DNA of 64,000 nt from Limnomonas spitsbergensis. Taxonomy: Eukaryota; Chlorophyta; Chlorophyceae; Chlamydomonadales. The DNA lies in NCBI GenBank assembly GCA_037349105.1, contig JAYJMM010000023.1:434001-498000 (forward strand), read 5' to 3'. This document shows positions 35,485-45,603 of the stretch, one piece after another. Both the position numbers and the translations under genes were made by a program. The notes below the pieces were generated by a model. That model did not search any database and had not been told where the DNA came from. It was given only the letters and a program-made list of their open reading frames with translations. How positions within the stretch are numbered: position 1 is the stretch's first letter; every line of letters begins with the position of its first letter.

Positions 35485-35627
35485 CGCCCAACAATTTCGG
35501 TCTTGATGCGGAGGCAGCACGGTTTGCGGCTGGTCAGCGCAAGGGCAGCCGGCCAGTTGAGCGGGTTGTCGACCTTGACCGGCACGATGCAGGGCTTCCC
35601 CCCCAGCTTCATCACCAGTTATAAGAG
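35485..35627 (-). CDS. Candidate exon, unrecognised (left arm)
   Basis: The minus frame reads MKLGGKPCIVPVKVDNPLNW, then a region ending IKTEIVG, and is followed by a possible GTACGG donor. Just upstream another minus frame reads IGDIKSQLLLMAETVAPLLL after a gtgcag acceptor and stops in TAA. The mirrored copy is at 53724-53866. These could be exons of one minus-strand gene in the outer arm, but no full model could be built. Nothing better was found between 33900 and 36700. Confidence 0.25.
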
Positions 35628-36099
35628 AATGAGCAGGAGAGGAGCCACCGTCTCGGCCATCAGCAGCAGCTGGGACTTGATATCGCCAATCTGCACCGCA
35701 TATGAGCCAGGCAGAGGCCAGAAAGTGGGAGGGGGGACCTTTGATCAAGAATGCTTCCAATATCAATAACATGTAAATAGCCTCGAGCCGGGGACGAGGT
35801 TGAGAGCTCTCTCTCCCCTTATTGCGCATGACGCATGTCGGCGGATATTGCTATCACCCCACAGGCCATGCCATAAGCTGCAAATCACGCAATGGGCAAT
35901 GACGTTTGCTTTCCTGGCATGGCACGGGCTTCTTCGCCCCCTTCGAGCCCGTGAAACCCCCTTCACAGTGGGCACACAGCTTCCTCTCATCAACATCTGT
36001 CATAAAGGAGGGGCAAACGCTCAACGCCACCTCTCGCCTGCGCCGTGGCTCGCGAATTTGGCCTCGGCTTCGACCATCAGCGCGGTGGCCTCGGCGGTG

Positions 36100-36310
36100 C
36101 TGCTGGCTGGCGGCGAGCGGCACTTGAGTTAGAGACGCCGTGTTCAAACGGCCGCTGCCGCCACCGGAGGTCACGAATCAGCTGGGATGGCAGGCCTTCG
36201 GCACGCTGCCTCAAGAGCGCCGTATCCCCTCATGCACCAGGCTGACAGCTCGCTCGGCTCGGCAGCGTGGCCAGAGGGTAGCGCCGGCAAGCCAGAACCA
36301 CCGTTCTAGC
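36100..36310 (+). repeat. Duplicated segment, inner copy (left arm)
   Basis: Partner of 33056-33290, about 3.05 kb away in the same orientation. The plus frame 36140-36508 covers it (LPPPEVTNQLGWQAFGTLP) and continues into an alanine/threonine-rich tail, without a recognised domain. Confidence 0.5.
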
Positions 36311-36728
36311 GCTACCACGTGCCCCGCGTCCGCAGAGGGAGCGGCCGGGGTACCAGGAGCTGCAGACACAGCGACTGCAACCAACACCACTGACGCACAG
36401 GTGGAGGCCCCATGCACCCTCATGCAGCCCCATGCGCCTAACCGGCCTGATCAGAGCATACCGGAACCATGCGCCCTCTCCTCCTGCTCCTTCGCATTCC
36501 TGAACTGACATTTAAAATTGATTACGGCCGCAGAGCCAAGCCACGAGGCTAAGAGGACAGATAAAAAAGCTTTACCTATCGCTCTCAGTGCTCAGGGTTT
36601 GGCATAGAGACACCTTCAACCCTTCAAAAGGAAAGGGAGTGCACTCGGAGTGACCCTCATTGAAAAAAGTATCCTCCGAATCCTGAGAAGTTCTCTTTCT
36701 TTCTTCTTGAACCTTTTGGTTTATTCAG

Positions 36729-39700
36729 CGTGCTTGTTCTACCAGACTACTCTTGACTTCAGTTTTGCTTGCGACGAATCCGCAGCGTCGACCAACGATA
36801 AAGCCCTTGCTTCTAAGTATTTTTGCAAGATTCTGCAAGCCTGCCGTCTCTTGGTTCACTCAGGTGAGATGGTTGTGTCCTTCCTGTTTAGCTGACAGGT
36901 CCGCTTCTTCGACTATTCGTAGCGTAGCCTAATTCGCAGCCTGCTGGGACCCAGAGGTTCCAGCCTTTACTGTCTCCTAGCTCACCGATATCCTTGAACT
37001 CGTACCGTAGCCTATTTCGCGATTGTCCATGGTCTCCTTGTAGGAGCCCTACAGAAATGACTCGTCCCCTGTTTCCCAAGGAAGTCTTGTGAAAACTTCT
37101 GCGGGATCCAGGAGGCAAGGATAGGACCCCAGCCAGGCTGCGAGTTTCTTTCAAGGGACACGAATTGGGAAACGTTAAGCTTAAAGATAGGCTGAGCGTA
37201 TTCCACGTCTCTCTTTCTGCAGGCTTCTTCAACGTAAATGTTTCCCTCCTCTCGTCCTCGCATTATCACGCAGATGGCTGCATGGCAGCGACGCTTGGGC
37301 TGAGCCGGATTGAGAAAAACAATGCTGAGGTCAACATGCTGAGGTTCAGCGACAACGAGCAACGAGTGTACTTTTTGCGCGGATCTGACGATGAAGCGAG
37401 TGCTCGGGTCCGGGCTCTGCTTTTGTCTGCAGGTGAGGGGCTCTGCCACTGCGACCTTTTCCACGGCCCGCATTGATACCTGGGGGTGCATGGGGGGCCC
37501 TCCCCGCGCCTCTCTGGAGCACCCCCATGCATGCCGTGTGTCACGCGGCCCCCCCTTCACGGTAGGTGCTGTCACACACACACCCTGCAGGGCAGGTGCT
37601 GTCACACGCCTGTCTCCGGGGTGGGTGGGACTCAGTCCCCACATGGTCTCACAAGAGCCCCGAACTCCATGCATGTGCTGCCGCCCCCCAACCTGCTCCA
37701 TCTCATCGCATTTGGAACCCCCGCGCCCTCTGAGGGATGCGCACGAGCATCCCTGCATGGACATGGGGGTGCAGTGAGTGCTCGCAGCTGAAGTGTGAGC
37801 TCATGCATGGGGTGCTCTGGCACAGCAGGTGCTGTCGCACGCCTCCCCGAGGTGGGTGGGACTGACCAATCAGTCCCCGAAATGTCTCCCAAGAGCTCCG
37901 GCATGGGCAAATGAACTCCATGCATGTGCTGCCATGCGCCATCCAGTGTGGCTGGCCGCGCGTGCACAGGGCCTGCCGAAGGGTAGCTGAATTGTAGCCG
38001 AGGGTAGCTGAACTGTAGCCCATCCATGCGCCTGCCAGGTAGTGGCCAACAACAGGTCTGCATGAAGGTGGCCGCATGCCGCCCTGGAGCTTGCCAGACC
38101 CTGCAGGGTACATCCCTCCCAGCCCCCTAGCAGTTCGCCAGCCCCTCCTTTGCCCACAGAGGAGTGCAAGGTGGGGCTGCGCACAGACGCGTAGCCCAGT
38201 CCCCGCGGTGGGGCAGCGCACCCCCCTGAGACTCATGCGTTCAAACCGCCTGCACCCCCTGCGAGTGCCCTGCCTCACGCCAACCCTTCCCTACTGGTGC
38301 CGCCATCCCAGCTGAGCAACATACCGCTGCGACTCACTGGGATCGCAGGGCTGAGAGCGGCACCCCGCTTTGAATGTTCCCCCGCATGGGCTCCCAAGAA
38401 CCCCAGCATTCCCCCTTATTTCACAACCTCCACTGCTACCCCTTCCCTGCCTCGCCCACACGACCCATGCACATGTGCATGCGGCCCATGCAGCTGGGCA
38501 CAGATAACCTACTGCCTGGCTTTTCTATTTTAATTATTTCCTGACATTTTGTTTGCTCGTGATTGCAGCGGAAGCGGTGCAGCGGGCGGCAGCAACGAAA
38601 GGTGGGCGTAGGGAGGGGATCTAGGGTGGGGCAGGAGGGGTGGGGTCCGTTTCACTGTTGTGAGCTATGGAACACGCTTGGCCCCTGCACTCAAGCGACG
38701 TCCACTGTAGCCGCTAAAAAACAGTATGGTGGGCGAGTAGGGGCAGGGTCCCCGGGCCCCCTTCTTTAAATTTTGGCGCTATTTGGAGGGATCTCCGTCT
38801 TCACAAGTTGTCGGCAGGCCTCCCCGCGGCCGCTAAAGGCCAGTTAGGCCCCAAACCTAGATCGGCCCCCGTCATGAGGCCCTAGCAGCATGGCCACAGT
38901 TTGGGCCGGAGGCCGGAGTGTAGCTGCCAAGTTGCTGACCTTAATTTATAAAAACTGCTGAAGGACCCCTTCTTCTCCTGCCGCCGAGGGGTGCGCGAGT
39001 ACATGCATAAGCATGCGCCCCTTTTTGCCGTGCCCTGCTGCCGGCAACCCTACCGTACCCTCACGAAACTGAGCCATGTATGCCATGGAGCTCCTCTCCC
39101 CCCCTACTCTCCCTCCTGGTGTCCCCTTCCTCCCGCCCGCCCGCCCCTGCTCCATTATCTCTTCCTGCCCCTGCTCTCAGTGGTGCCTACCGCGGACCTC
39201 ATTGCAAGGCTCCCTCTGGTTACGTTTGCTGCCTGTACTGTGTACTACGACTGACGCTCTTGTGCCGCCTAGACCTTGTGTGAATTTTAGCAGTGGCGGT
39301 GGCAACTACTTGACCTTGCTGCTCTGGAGCACCCCCATGCAGGGCCTTGCTTCTGCGAGCCCCTGGAGCACCACCCCGCTGTTGTCACCTTCGTTACTGC
39401 CCCCTGCCTCTCCCTCCTGCTGAACTTGCCGCTGCCTCTTGGAGTCGAGGGTCGCGCCTGGTCCCAAACTGACAGACTGACTGACGGATATGGGGTGACT
39501 CCGGGAGCTTCGCCCCCACGACCTTCGGCCGCCCGGGGGGGCTCCGCCGAATAAGGCCAGGGTAGAAGTAGAACAACAGCAGCCACAGCAGCAAGCAAGG
39601 ACACCAGTGGGACAGCCAGCAGGAGCAGAGCAACAAGTAGAACCAGACGTGCAGCCCTAGGTTGGGCTTGGAGGGGCAGGTGGGCGGGATGGGTGGTGTG

Positions 39701-42700
39701 ATGTAGCTGGCCTTGCGCTGGTATTGCACGGACGGGCAGTGCGCATGGGCTATGGGTGTGGGGGTCTGAACTGTGAGTAGTGAGCCACCGGGACTCGGCA
39801 CACTGGCGCCGTGGCTTGGGGCGGCCAAAATGGAAGCAAAACGGTCTGCCCCCCGCCGCTGTTTTGGAGAGGCCTTATCCCTCTCCCACCCTGTTTTCTG
39901 TTGTATCGTTTTTTTTTTTTGCTTCAAGGCTATATTCGGTAGACCGTTCGCGGCCGCCAAAGGATTGGAGCCTAACCTGGAGCGGCTTGTAGACCACCCC
40001 TCCCATGCTGCCGTGCTGCCCCCTTGGTTGCCCCCCTCACCGCATGACTGCCCCTTGGCTGCTCTAGGGTGTGGGGGTGATTTGTGAGGCCTTGTATGGA
40101 CCTAGTGGTGAACCTTGAGGCATGCACCGACCTGGGGATGGACACTTCCATTACGACGTGTCTCCAGATTTCCCCCCTCAGGGCCAGCCGGATTCGCCCG
40201 TCCCCATATCGGTGCATCCCAGCCCGACACCTTCTTGAAGTCCGTCCTATTCGTATTGTCTTAACTCTTCGGTTGACTCCATGCTTGTGTGCCTCCTACT
40301 GCAGGGGGTAAACATGAGGCGTTTGGCAAGTGGATCATGCACATCGAGGAAGATCTGCTAGGCGACCTGCCCGACTGCGCTGACAAGCTACACAAGGTCC
40401 TTCAGCCGGATCAGCACTTCCCCATACCGGTGCCCGGGGGCCACTTCAAGGTGCTCACCGAGGCCCACCCCGCCCTCAAGGACTACTTGGTCGCCGCCGA
40501 TTGCAACTGTCTCACCTCGAAGTTGGGAGACTTCCTCGTGTCCCACATCTTAAAGCCCCTTGGTAGGACCACAGTATCAAAACCACGGTATTCTGTGCCA
40601 CAGGTCTCTGCTCCTTTTGCCCTGTTATTAGTGGTGGTGCACATATATAGCTGTTGTACTTTCTGGCTAGCGTGGGAGGGCTCACGCCTCTTCATGCACG
40701 CTTGATGCATTTGTCTGGCGTCGCAACTACCCATCATGGGACGACGCAGGTCGCTGAATACAAAGGTCACCGCCGCCTTCACTCACTGTAGGCATCACAT
40801 CTGAGGTTCATGTGACGGGGCGCACCTCCATGCCGCTGCTGGACGTGGTCGAGCTGCTCAACGAGCGTTTGGTCAAGAAGCTGGGCAACCTGAAGCAACT
40901 ATCCAACAACTCTACACAAGAAGCGACGAGAGTATAGGCCAGCGCCTCTTCTTCGAAATCTGGATCCAAGCGGAAGGCAACCGTGGCCTCTCTGGTGCGA
41001 TTCCGTGCCACAATTTATTTGACCCAAGCCTCCGGCACTTTTCCATTAACTTCGAGAACTTGATAGATGAGACCACATGGCTTCAGGCTGTGCACTGGAG
41101 TGGGCAGTGCAAACATAGCGCCTTGTTGTTTTTCAGGTCAGGCAGACAACTTGATTGATGTTGGGAAAGGCGCATCTTACTTCTGTGTTTACCGTTACAC
41201 AGCCAACACTACATGTTGAGAATCCCATACCAGGTATATAATACATACCTCACACATACGTTTGATTTCCACAGCCTGTCATGCAGGGCGCCCTCCGGCC
41301 TGATGGGGCCCTGGTGGTGGACAAGGTGTTGTTGCTCCACAACGAGGACAAGGTGGCCAGCCTTCAAGAGGCCATCAAGGACCTGACAAGGAAGCTCAAG
41401 AAACCTCAGAATCCTCTACTATTCGACATGACCCCGTTCATCGTCGTCATGGCGTGCGCCGGCCGCCAACTGCAGTTCGGCTATTGCGACGGGGCCACCG
41501 GCCAGGTATGACGCTTTGCAAGAATCGACATGCTTTGATGTGTGTCTTGTGTGGAAGGCATGTGGCATACGATCCGCCATAACAGTTTTGAAGCGGCTTG
41601 TTTAACGAGCGTGTTCATGAACTCTCTTGTGGGGCGAATGTTGACATGCTGGCAGTTTCTGTGTGACCCCCACCCCACCCCACGAGTGCATGTATTGTTG
41701 TGCCCCAACAAAGAAGCTGCAAACTGGATCCAACTCGTGTAAACTTTGTGGTTGTGCTCGTCATGCTGTGCAGGTGATCATGTGTGGGGTGCCGTATGAG
41801 ACCGACGACCCACTCCACGCCGTGCTGGTGTGCGGCGCCTTGGCGCAGCTGACCAGGCTGCTCCGCCAGCTGCGCGCGAAGGGGCCCTCCGCGAGCGATT
41901 TGGCCGGCATGTGGGAGCCCATCGAGCGCCCAGAGGTATGACCGGCGGGGTGACATGATTTGGGCTAGGATTAGGTTGAAAAGTGAAGATAGCCTAGGAG
42001 GAGCGAGAGTTTGTGTTGTGGCACATGTGGGGTTCCGCATGTGTAGCTGCCTCCCTTAAATTTTTATATTCATGTTCCCGGAGATTGCAAGAGCACTCTA
42101 GTGATGCAGTGGATTTGATGATGTGTATCTTCTCCTCTGCAGCACACCGTCATCGTCGTTGAGAAGGATTTCGTCCGCAAGGAGATACACGCGTTCCAGA
42201 CCTTTGCGGCGTCTGTCGGTGTAGACCTGTCAGACCTGCAGGTAACTATGGCCATGATTCACAAGACAGTTTGTGGGTAGAAAGTGTGTTTGCTCTTGCT
42301 CCTGACACGTGCAAGTTGGCTGGAAGGCTCTCCTTTGCTGCCCGCTAGTTGCCAGCTCCTCAACTTCAAGGGTGTGAATGGCAGGGAAGTTACTCCATAC
42401 AAATGGCCTCTTGAGTGTGTCCCCCCTTTGTGTGCCTTCAACAGGAAGCGTACGGGGCAGGACTGGGCTGCCTGTACTTGCCGCAGCTGCTTGAAGAGAT
42501 TCCAGACCTACACCACACCGATGTCGTCCGGAAATGGAACAATCAATGCGACTCTACATCAGGGATGAACGTTTACTGGGTCGAGGTGAGTGCTGAGGAA
42601 CGCGATCGGTTGCATTGGAAGTAGCCACGTTAGCCTGAGGCAAGGGTGGGTGGGTATATAAGATGTTGACATGGAATCGACAGAGGGGCAGAAAGATTTG

Positions 42701-44248
42701 CTGCAACGATAGGGCTGCAGTTTATGGTCGGGCTTCAAATACTGGGCTGAAGGGGGAGGGGACGTGGATGGGAGGATGGTGATCACAATCGGCACACACA
42801 AGGCCGCTGAGATTGGGCTGGCCTGAGGCAGAGGGGTGAGGGGACGTGTGAGGGAGCCACGGACTTGAGCCTGAGGCAGGGGGCTGGGGGAAGTGGGAAG
42901 AAGGGAGGTTGGGAAACACAAATAGGGCAGAAAAGTATGTGCATGCGTACAACATGGGGCTGCAGGCTGGGACAGGAGTGTGGTGATCTTACACGGCACA
43001 GACATGGCCACGGGCTTGGTCGGGCCTGATATAGGGGGCTGAGGGGGGTAGGGGGGGGGGTAATAAAGGACCATGCTTGTCATGGACAGGGATCCCGTCT
43101 TGCATGCATATGACCCCCTCAGGGTAGCCTATGCGTCAAACACCTCTCCTTTGTGATCACGCAATGCCATGCTGCGCTTTCCGCCACCAGCTGAACGCCG
43201 CCAGCGTCGGCCGCCTCGTGGATGTTGGAAACCTTTCCGAAGAGGAGACCCAGATATGCATGCTCTGCGTTCTGAGGGCCCTCCAGGCGCTCCATGGCTG
43301 CCTCGACCAAGAGACGAAGAAAGGGCTGGTCCACCGCGACATCCGCTGGCCCAACGTGTTGCACTGCGTCCACCGCGAACCGGATTCCTCGGCTTGGATC
43401 TACTATTACAAGCTGATTGACCTTGAGACAGTGGCGCGGGAGGGCAAGGTGAGAGGAATTTCATCAGCAACCTTACAGGTGTCTTGGCCTTGCTCCACAT
43501 AAAACAGGGGGATGATGGGACCAGAGGCATAAGCTGCCTGTGTGTGTGTCTGTGTGAAAGGTGCCATGAGAGCCATAGTATAGAACATGCGAGGAGCGTT
43601 GGTGGTACGTCCTCTATGTTTCACGGTATATTTGCGCGTGCGGCGAAAGGAGCAAGGGTGCATGGATGTTGCTCAAGGATTGATGTTGCTGCGTTTTCTG
43701 GGTGCAGGCTCCGACGATGGATGTGAACGCGTGGAAAGCTTGGGAGGAGAAGGGGATGGAGGGGCGGGCTGGCACGCTCGTAGAGGGCAAGTACACAAGA
43801 TCCAGCGACATCTACTCGGCAGGCCTCATGCTGCGGCTGTCCGTGTCTGCAAAGCTGTGGAAGCTGGACTCAGACGGGCAGGACTTCCTAGAGCACCTCT
43901 TGGGACATAAGAAGAGTTTGGACGATATGCTGTCTCACCCGTGGCTGAAGGAGGCATGCGAGAAGCTGCCCGGTGAGTGAAGCATGGGTGTTTGGTAGTG
44001 GCCCCGTTCCTTCTGCATCAATGCCTTGATCGTGGCCTAGTTGGTGTGACGTTGCTCACCCAGCAATTCTCTCTACAAGTTGGTCCTACTTCAAGTTCTG
44101 ATCGGGCAGCGCGGTTGTGTGTTGTGGCATGTTCACCCTCCTCGCATTCCTCGCCCCTGTAAAGCGCCTCGCGCCCAACCCAGATGACGTGAAGATGGCT
44201 CAAAACAAGTGGGTTGAGCACAAGAAGAAGAGAAAGCGGGGACCATGA
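36729..44248 (+). CDS. Atypical protein-kinase-like gene, left copy, 11 exons modelled
   Basis: Exons: 36729-36863, 37274-37432, 40305-40562, 40792-about 41089, 41275-41505, 41774-41935, 42143-42241, 42445-42585, 43191-43448, 43708-43972, 44184-44248 (TGA), about 690 codons. Nearly all introns have GT...AG ends and matching phases. The kinase fold spans exons 7-10: VIVVEKDFVRKE (candidate Lys and helix-C Glu), hinge-like VYWVE, catalytic loop VHRDIRWPNV (codons from 43333), then LIDLE at the DFG position (Asp at 43419-43421), then SSDIYSAG. No glycine loop is visible. The upstream 350 or so residues carry FFEIWIQAEG and FIVVMACAGRQLQFGY and have no clear domain. The tail KKKRKRG may be a nuclear signal. 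A frame change inside exon 4 (about 40895-40925) is unexplained. The first exon is unknown. FunK1 or Crinkler-type kinases are possible relatives, not proven. Confidence 0.68.
37570..37950 (+). repeat. Two-copy 233-bp tandem duplication inside intron 2 (left arm)
   Basis: The block aggtgctgtcacacgcc at 37594 recurs at 37827, followed in both by gtgggtgggact, cagtcccc and actccatgcatgtgctgcc. It lies in the 2.9-kb intron between exons 2 and 3. The rest of that intron (37951-40304) holds no supportable gene. Confidence 0.7.
39220..39997. other. 777-bp segment present only in the left arm (intronic)
   Basis: The left arm reads ctccctctgg, then this segment, then cctcccatgctgccg. The right arm joins the two flanks directly (around 49851-49857). 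No terminal inverted repeats and no clear target duplication were seen, so it may be a deletion in the right arm rather than an insertion here. It contains a T11 run, and a near-copy of a gcggccgc..aaagg motif that also occurs at 38825. Confidence 0.85.
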
Positions 44249-44357
44249 CAGGAATAAATATGGATCTTGGTGGTGGGATGAGTGACTTGCGTTTTGTCCG
44301 AAGGGCGCGCACCCTGGAGCCCCCCGGAACTCGAGTACCAGCGGACCTCACGAACGC

Positions 44358-44470
44358 TATGTTTCCTTACCGTAGTAACGCTTCTTGCATTAACTCTTTG
44401 CCTCCTAACCGTAGTAACGCTTCATGCATTAACTCTTTGCTTCCTTGCCGTAGTCACGCTTCATGCATGG
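44358..44470 (+). repeat. 39-bp tandem repeat, three copies
   Basis: gtagtaacgcttc (third copy gtagtcacgcttc) occurs at 44372, 44411 and 44450, with cattaactctttgc between copies. Confidence 0.85.
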
Positions 44471-45096
44471 TTAGGCATTGTTAAGGTCGGGCATGTTCTT
44501 CCATAGAATACTACCCCAAGGATGTCTGCCACCATTCCGCTGGGAAGGGCCTTTTCTGGTGCTTCCTCTTCAGCCAACGGACATTTAATGAATATCCATC
44601 CTCCATTTTATATAGAGCAGGAACCGGCAATTTGGGGATTGATTTACCATTAGACGCGAGGACAGGGTTTTTGACTGCCAAAGAACTACCAAGGAAGACT
44701 ACCACAGATGAGGACTAGAGAAAAGTCAACCTACGGACTATTCCCTCACCGTCTCCTACATTCCTCTTTAGGCCTTGTCTCCCCTCACAGACAGGCACCG
44801 ATGCTACTACCGAACCTGATGCGCCCTGGTCTACCGCAGACCTCACATGCTCAGACTCAAGCGCACCCCACTTCCCACTGCCCTCTAATCACTGATGGGA
44901 AAAACACAAATACTTGTGATACCTATACCCGCATACATGACCAGAACAGAGACTCCCTTCCACAATACAACAAACACATTTGACTTCCAGGTGCAGTACA
45001 GCTATGATATGTAACATCCTAAAAATTAAAGGGAATGTCCTCTGGATTGCAGCTTGTGCCGCCAGTATTTGTGGGTAAATTGACCCAAAAAACAGG

Positions 45097-45290
45097 TGCC
45101 GCCTTGCTGGAGGCGAGGATGTCAGAGTGAGGGACAGCACAGCCTTTCTGGAGGTGAGGAGGTCTGAGGGAGCCTGGAACTACTGTGACACCTTGTTGCA
45201 TGTGTGGAGGTCTGAAAGAGCACAAAGCTCTGCTGCCATGCTGGAGATGAGGAGGTCTGAGGGGACACATGACTCCTGTGTCACACCATA
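45097..45290 (-). repeat. Degenerate 54-bp minisatellite in the spacer
   Basis: About four diverged copies of a unit containing ggaggtgaggaggtctgag. On the minus strand they give an 18-residue peptide repeat (LRPPHLQ...), which is taken as a by-product of the repeat. Confidence 0.7.
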
Positions 45291-45603
45291 AAGCAGTAAA
45301 CGCGCCAATATGGTAAACTCCGTAATCTCCGGTAAAGGCGCCTTAGAGAGGTGTCCTTCTACTCACAAACAGGCTCCTTGTACTTCAGACAAGAGCTGTT
45401 AACTGGCTACTGTAAGGTTCAGCCCTAGCAGGAAGTCTCTCTGCCTAGGGGAAAGTCTGGGTGTCCCTGTCTCGTGGGTACCGCCCCTACTACTTCACTC
45501 GCGATGTCCGCTGGTACTCGAGTTCCGGGGGGCTCCAGGGTGCGCGCCCTTCGGACAAAACGCAAGTCACTCATCCCACCACCAAGATCCATATTTATTC
45601 CTG

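Larger units (their letters stand above)
32747..44346 (+). repeat. Left arm of a giant inverted repeat (unique part)
   Basis: The sequence is the reverse complement of 45506-56604. Coordinates pair as x + x' = 89852 from 44346 to about 40000, 89075-89079 in the middle part, 89092 near 37.2-36.6 kb, and 89351 from 36.6 kb outward. The steps are the 777-, 13- and 259-bp indels and a few smaller ones. The palindrome continues outward into the 492-bp arrays. The arm carries one copy of the kinase-like gene (36729-44248) and weaker candidate exons further out. Confidence 0.97.
44347..45505. other. Spacer between the palindrome arms
   Basis: 1159 bp of non-mirrored sequence. Complementarity stops exactly after gtaccagcggac (44346) and gtccgctggtac (45506). 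The spacer is less GC-rich than the arms, has two minisatellites (44358-44470 and 45097-45290) and no convincing gene. Both kinase copies end within about 100 bp of its edges, so it receives two converging transcripts. Confidence 0.9.

Noticed and set aside
37012..38278. 250-, 191- and 143-aa frames on the minus strand of the left arm (and mirrors)
   Set aside because: They lie antisense to exon 2 or inside its intron duplication, and their frames are disrupted by the 13-bp difference in the other arm.
39394..39960. 188-aa minus frame in the left-arm-specific segment
   Set aside because: It is within a segment absent from the other arm, with a low-complexity reading and no domain.
39780..40087. 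Frames of 104 and 70 aa around a T11 run
   Set aside because: Intronic to the kinase-like gene and half missing from the right arm.
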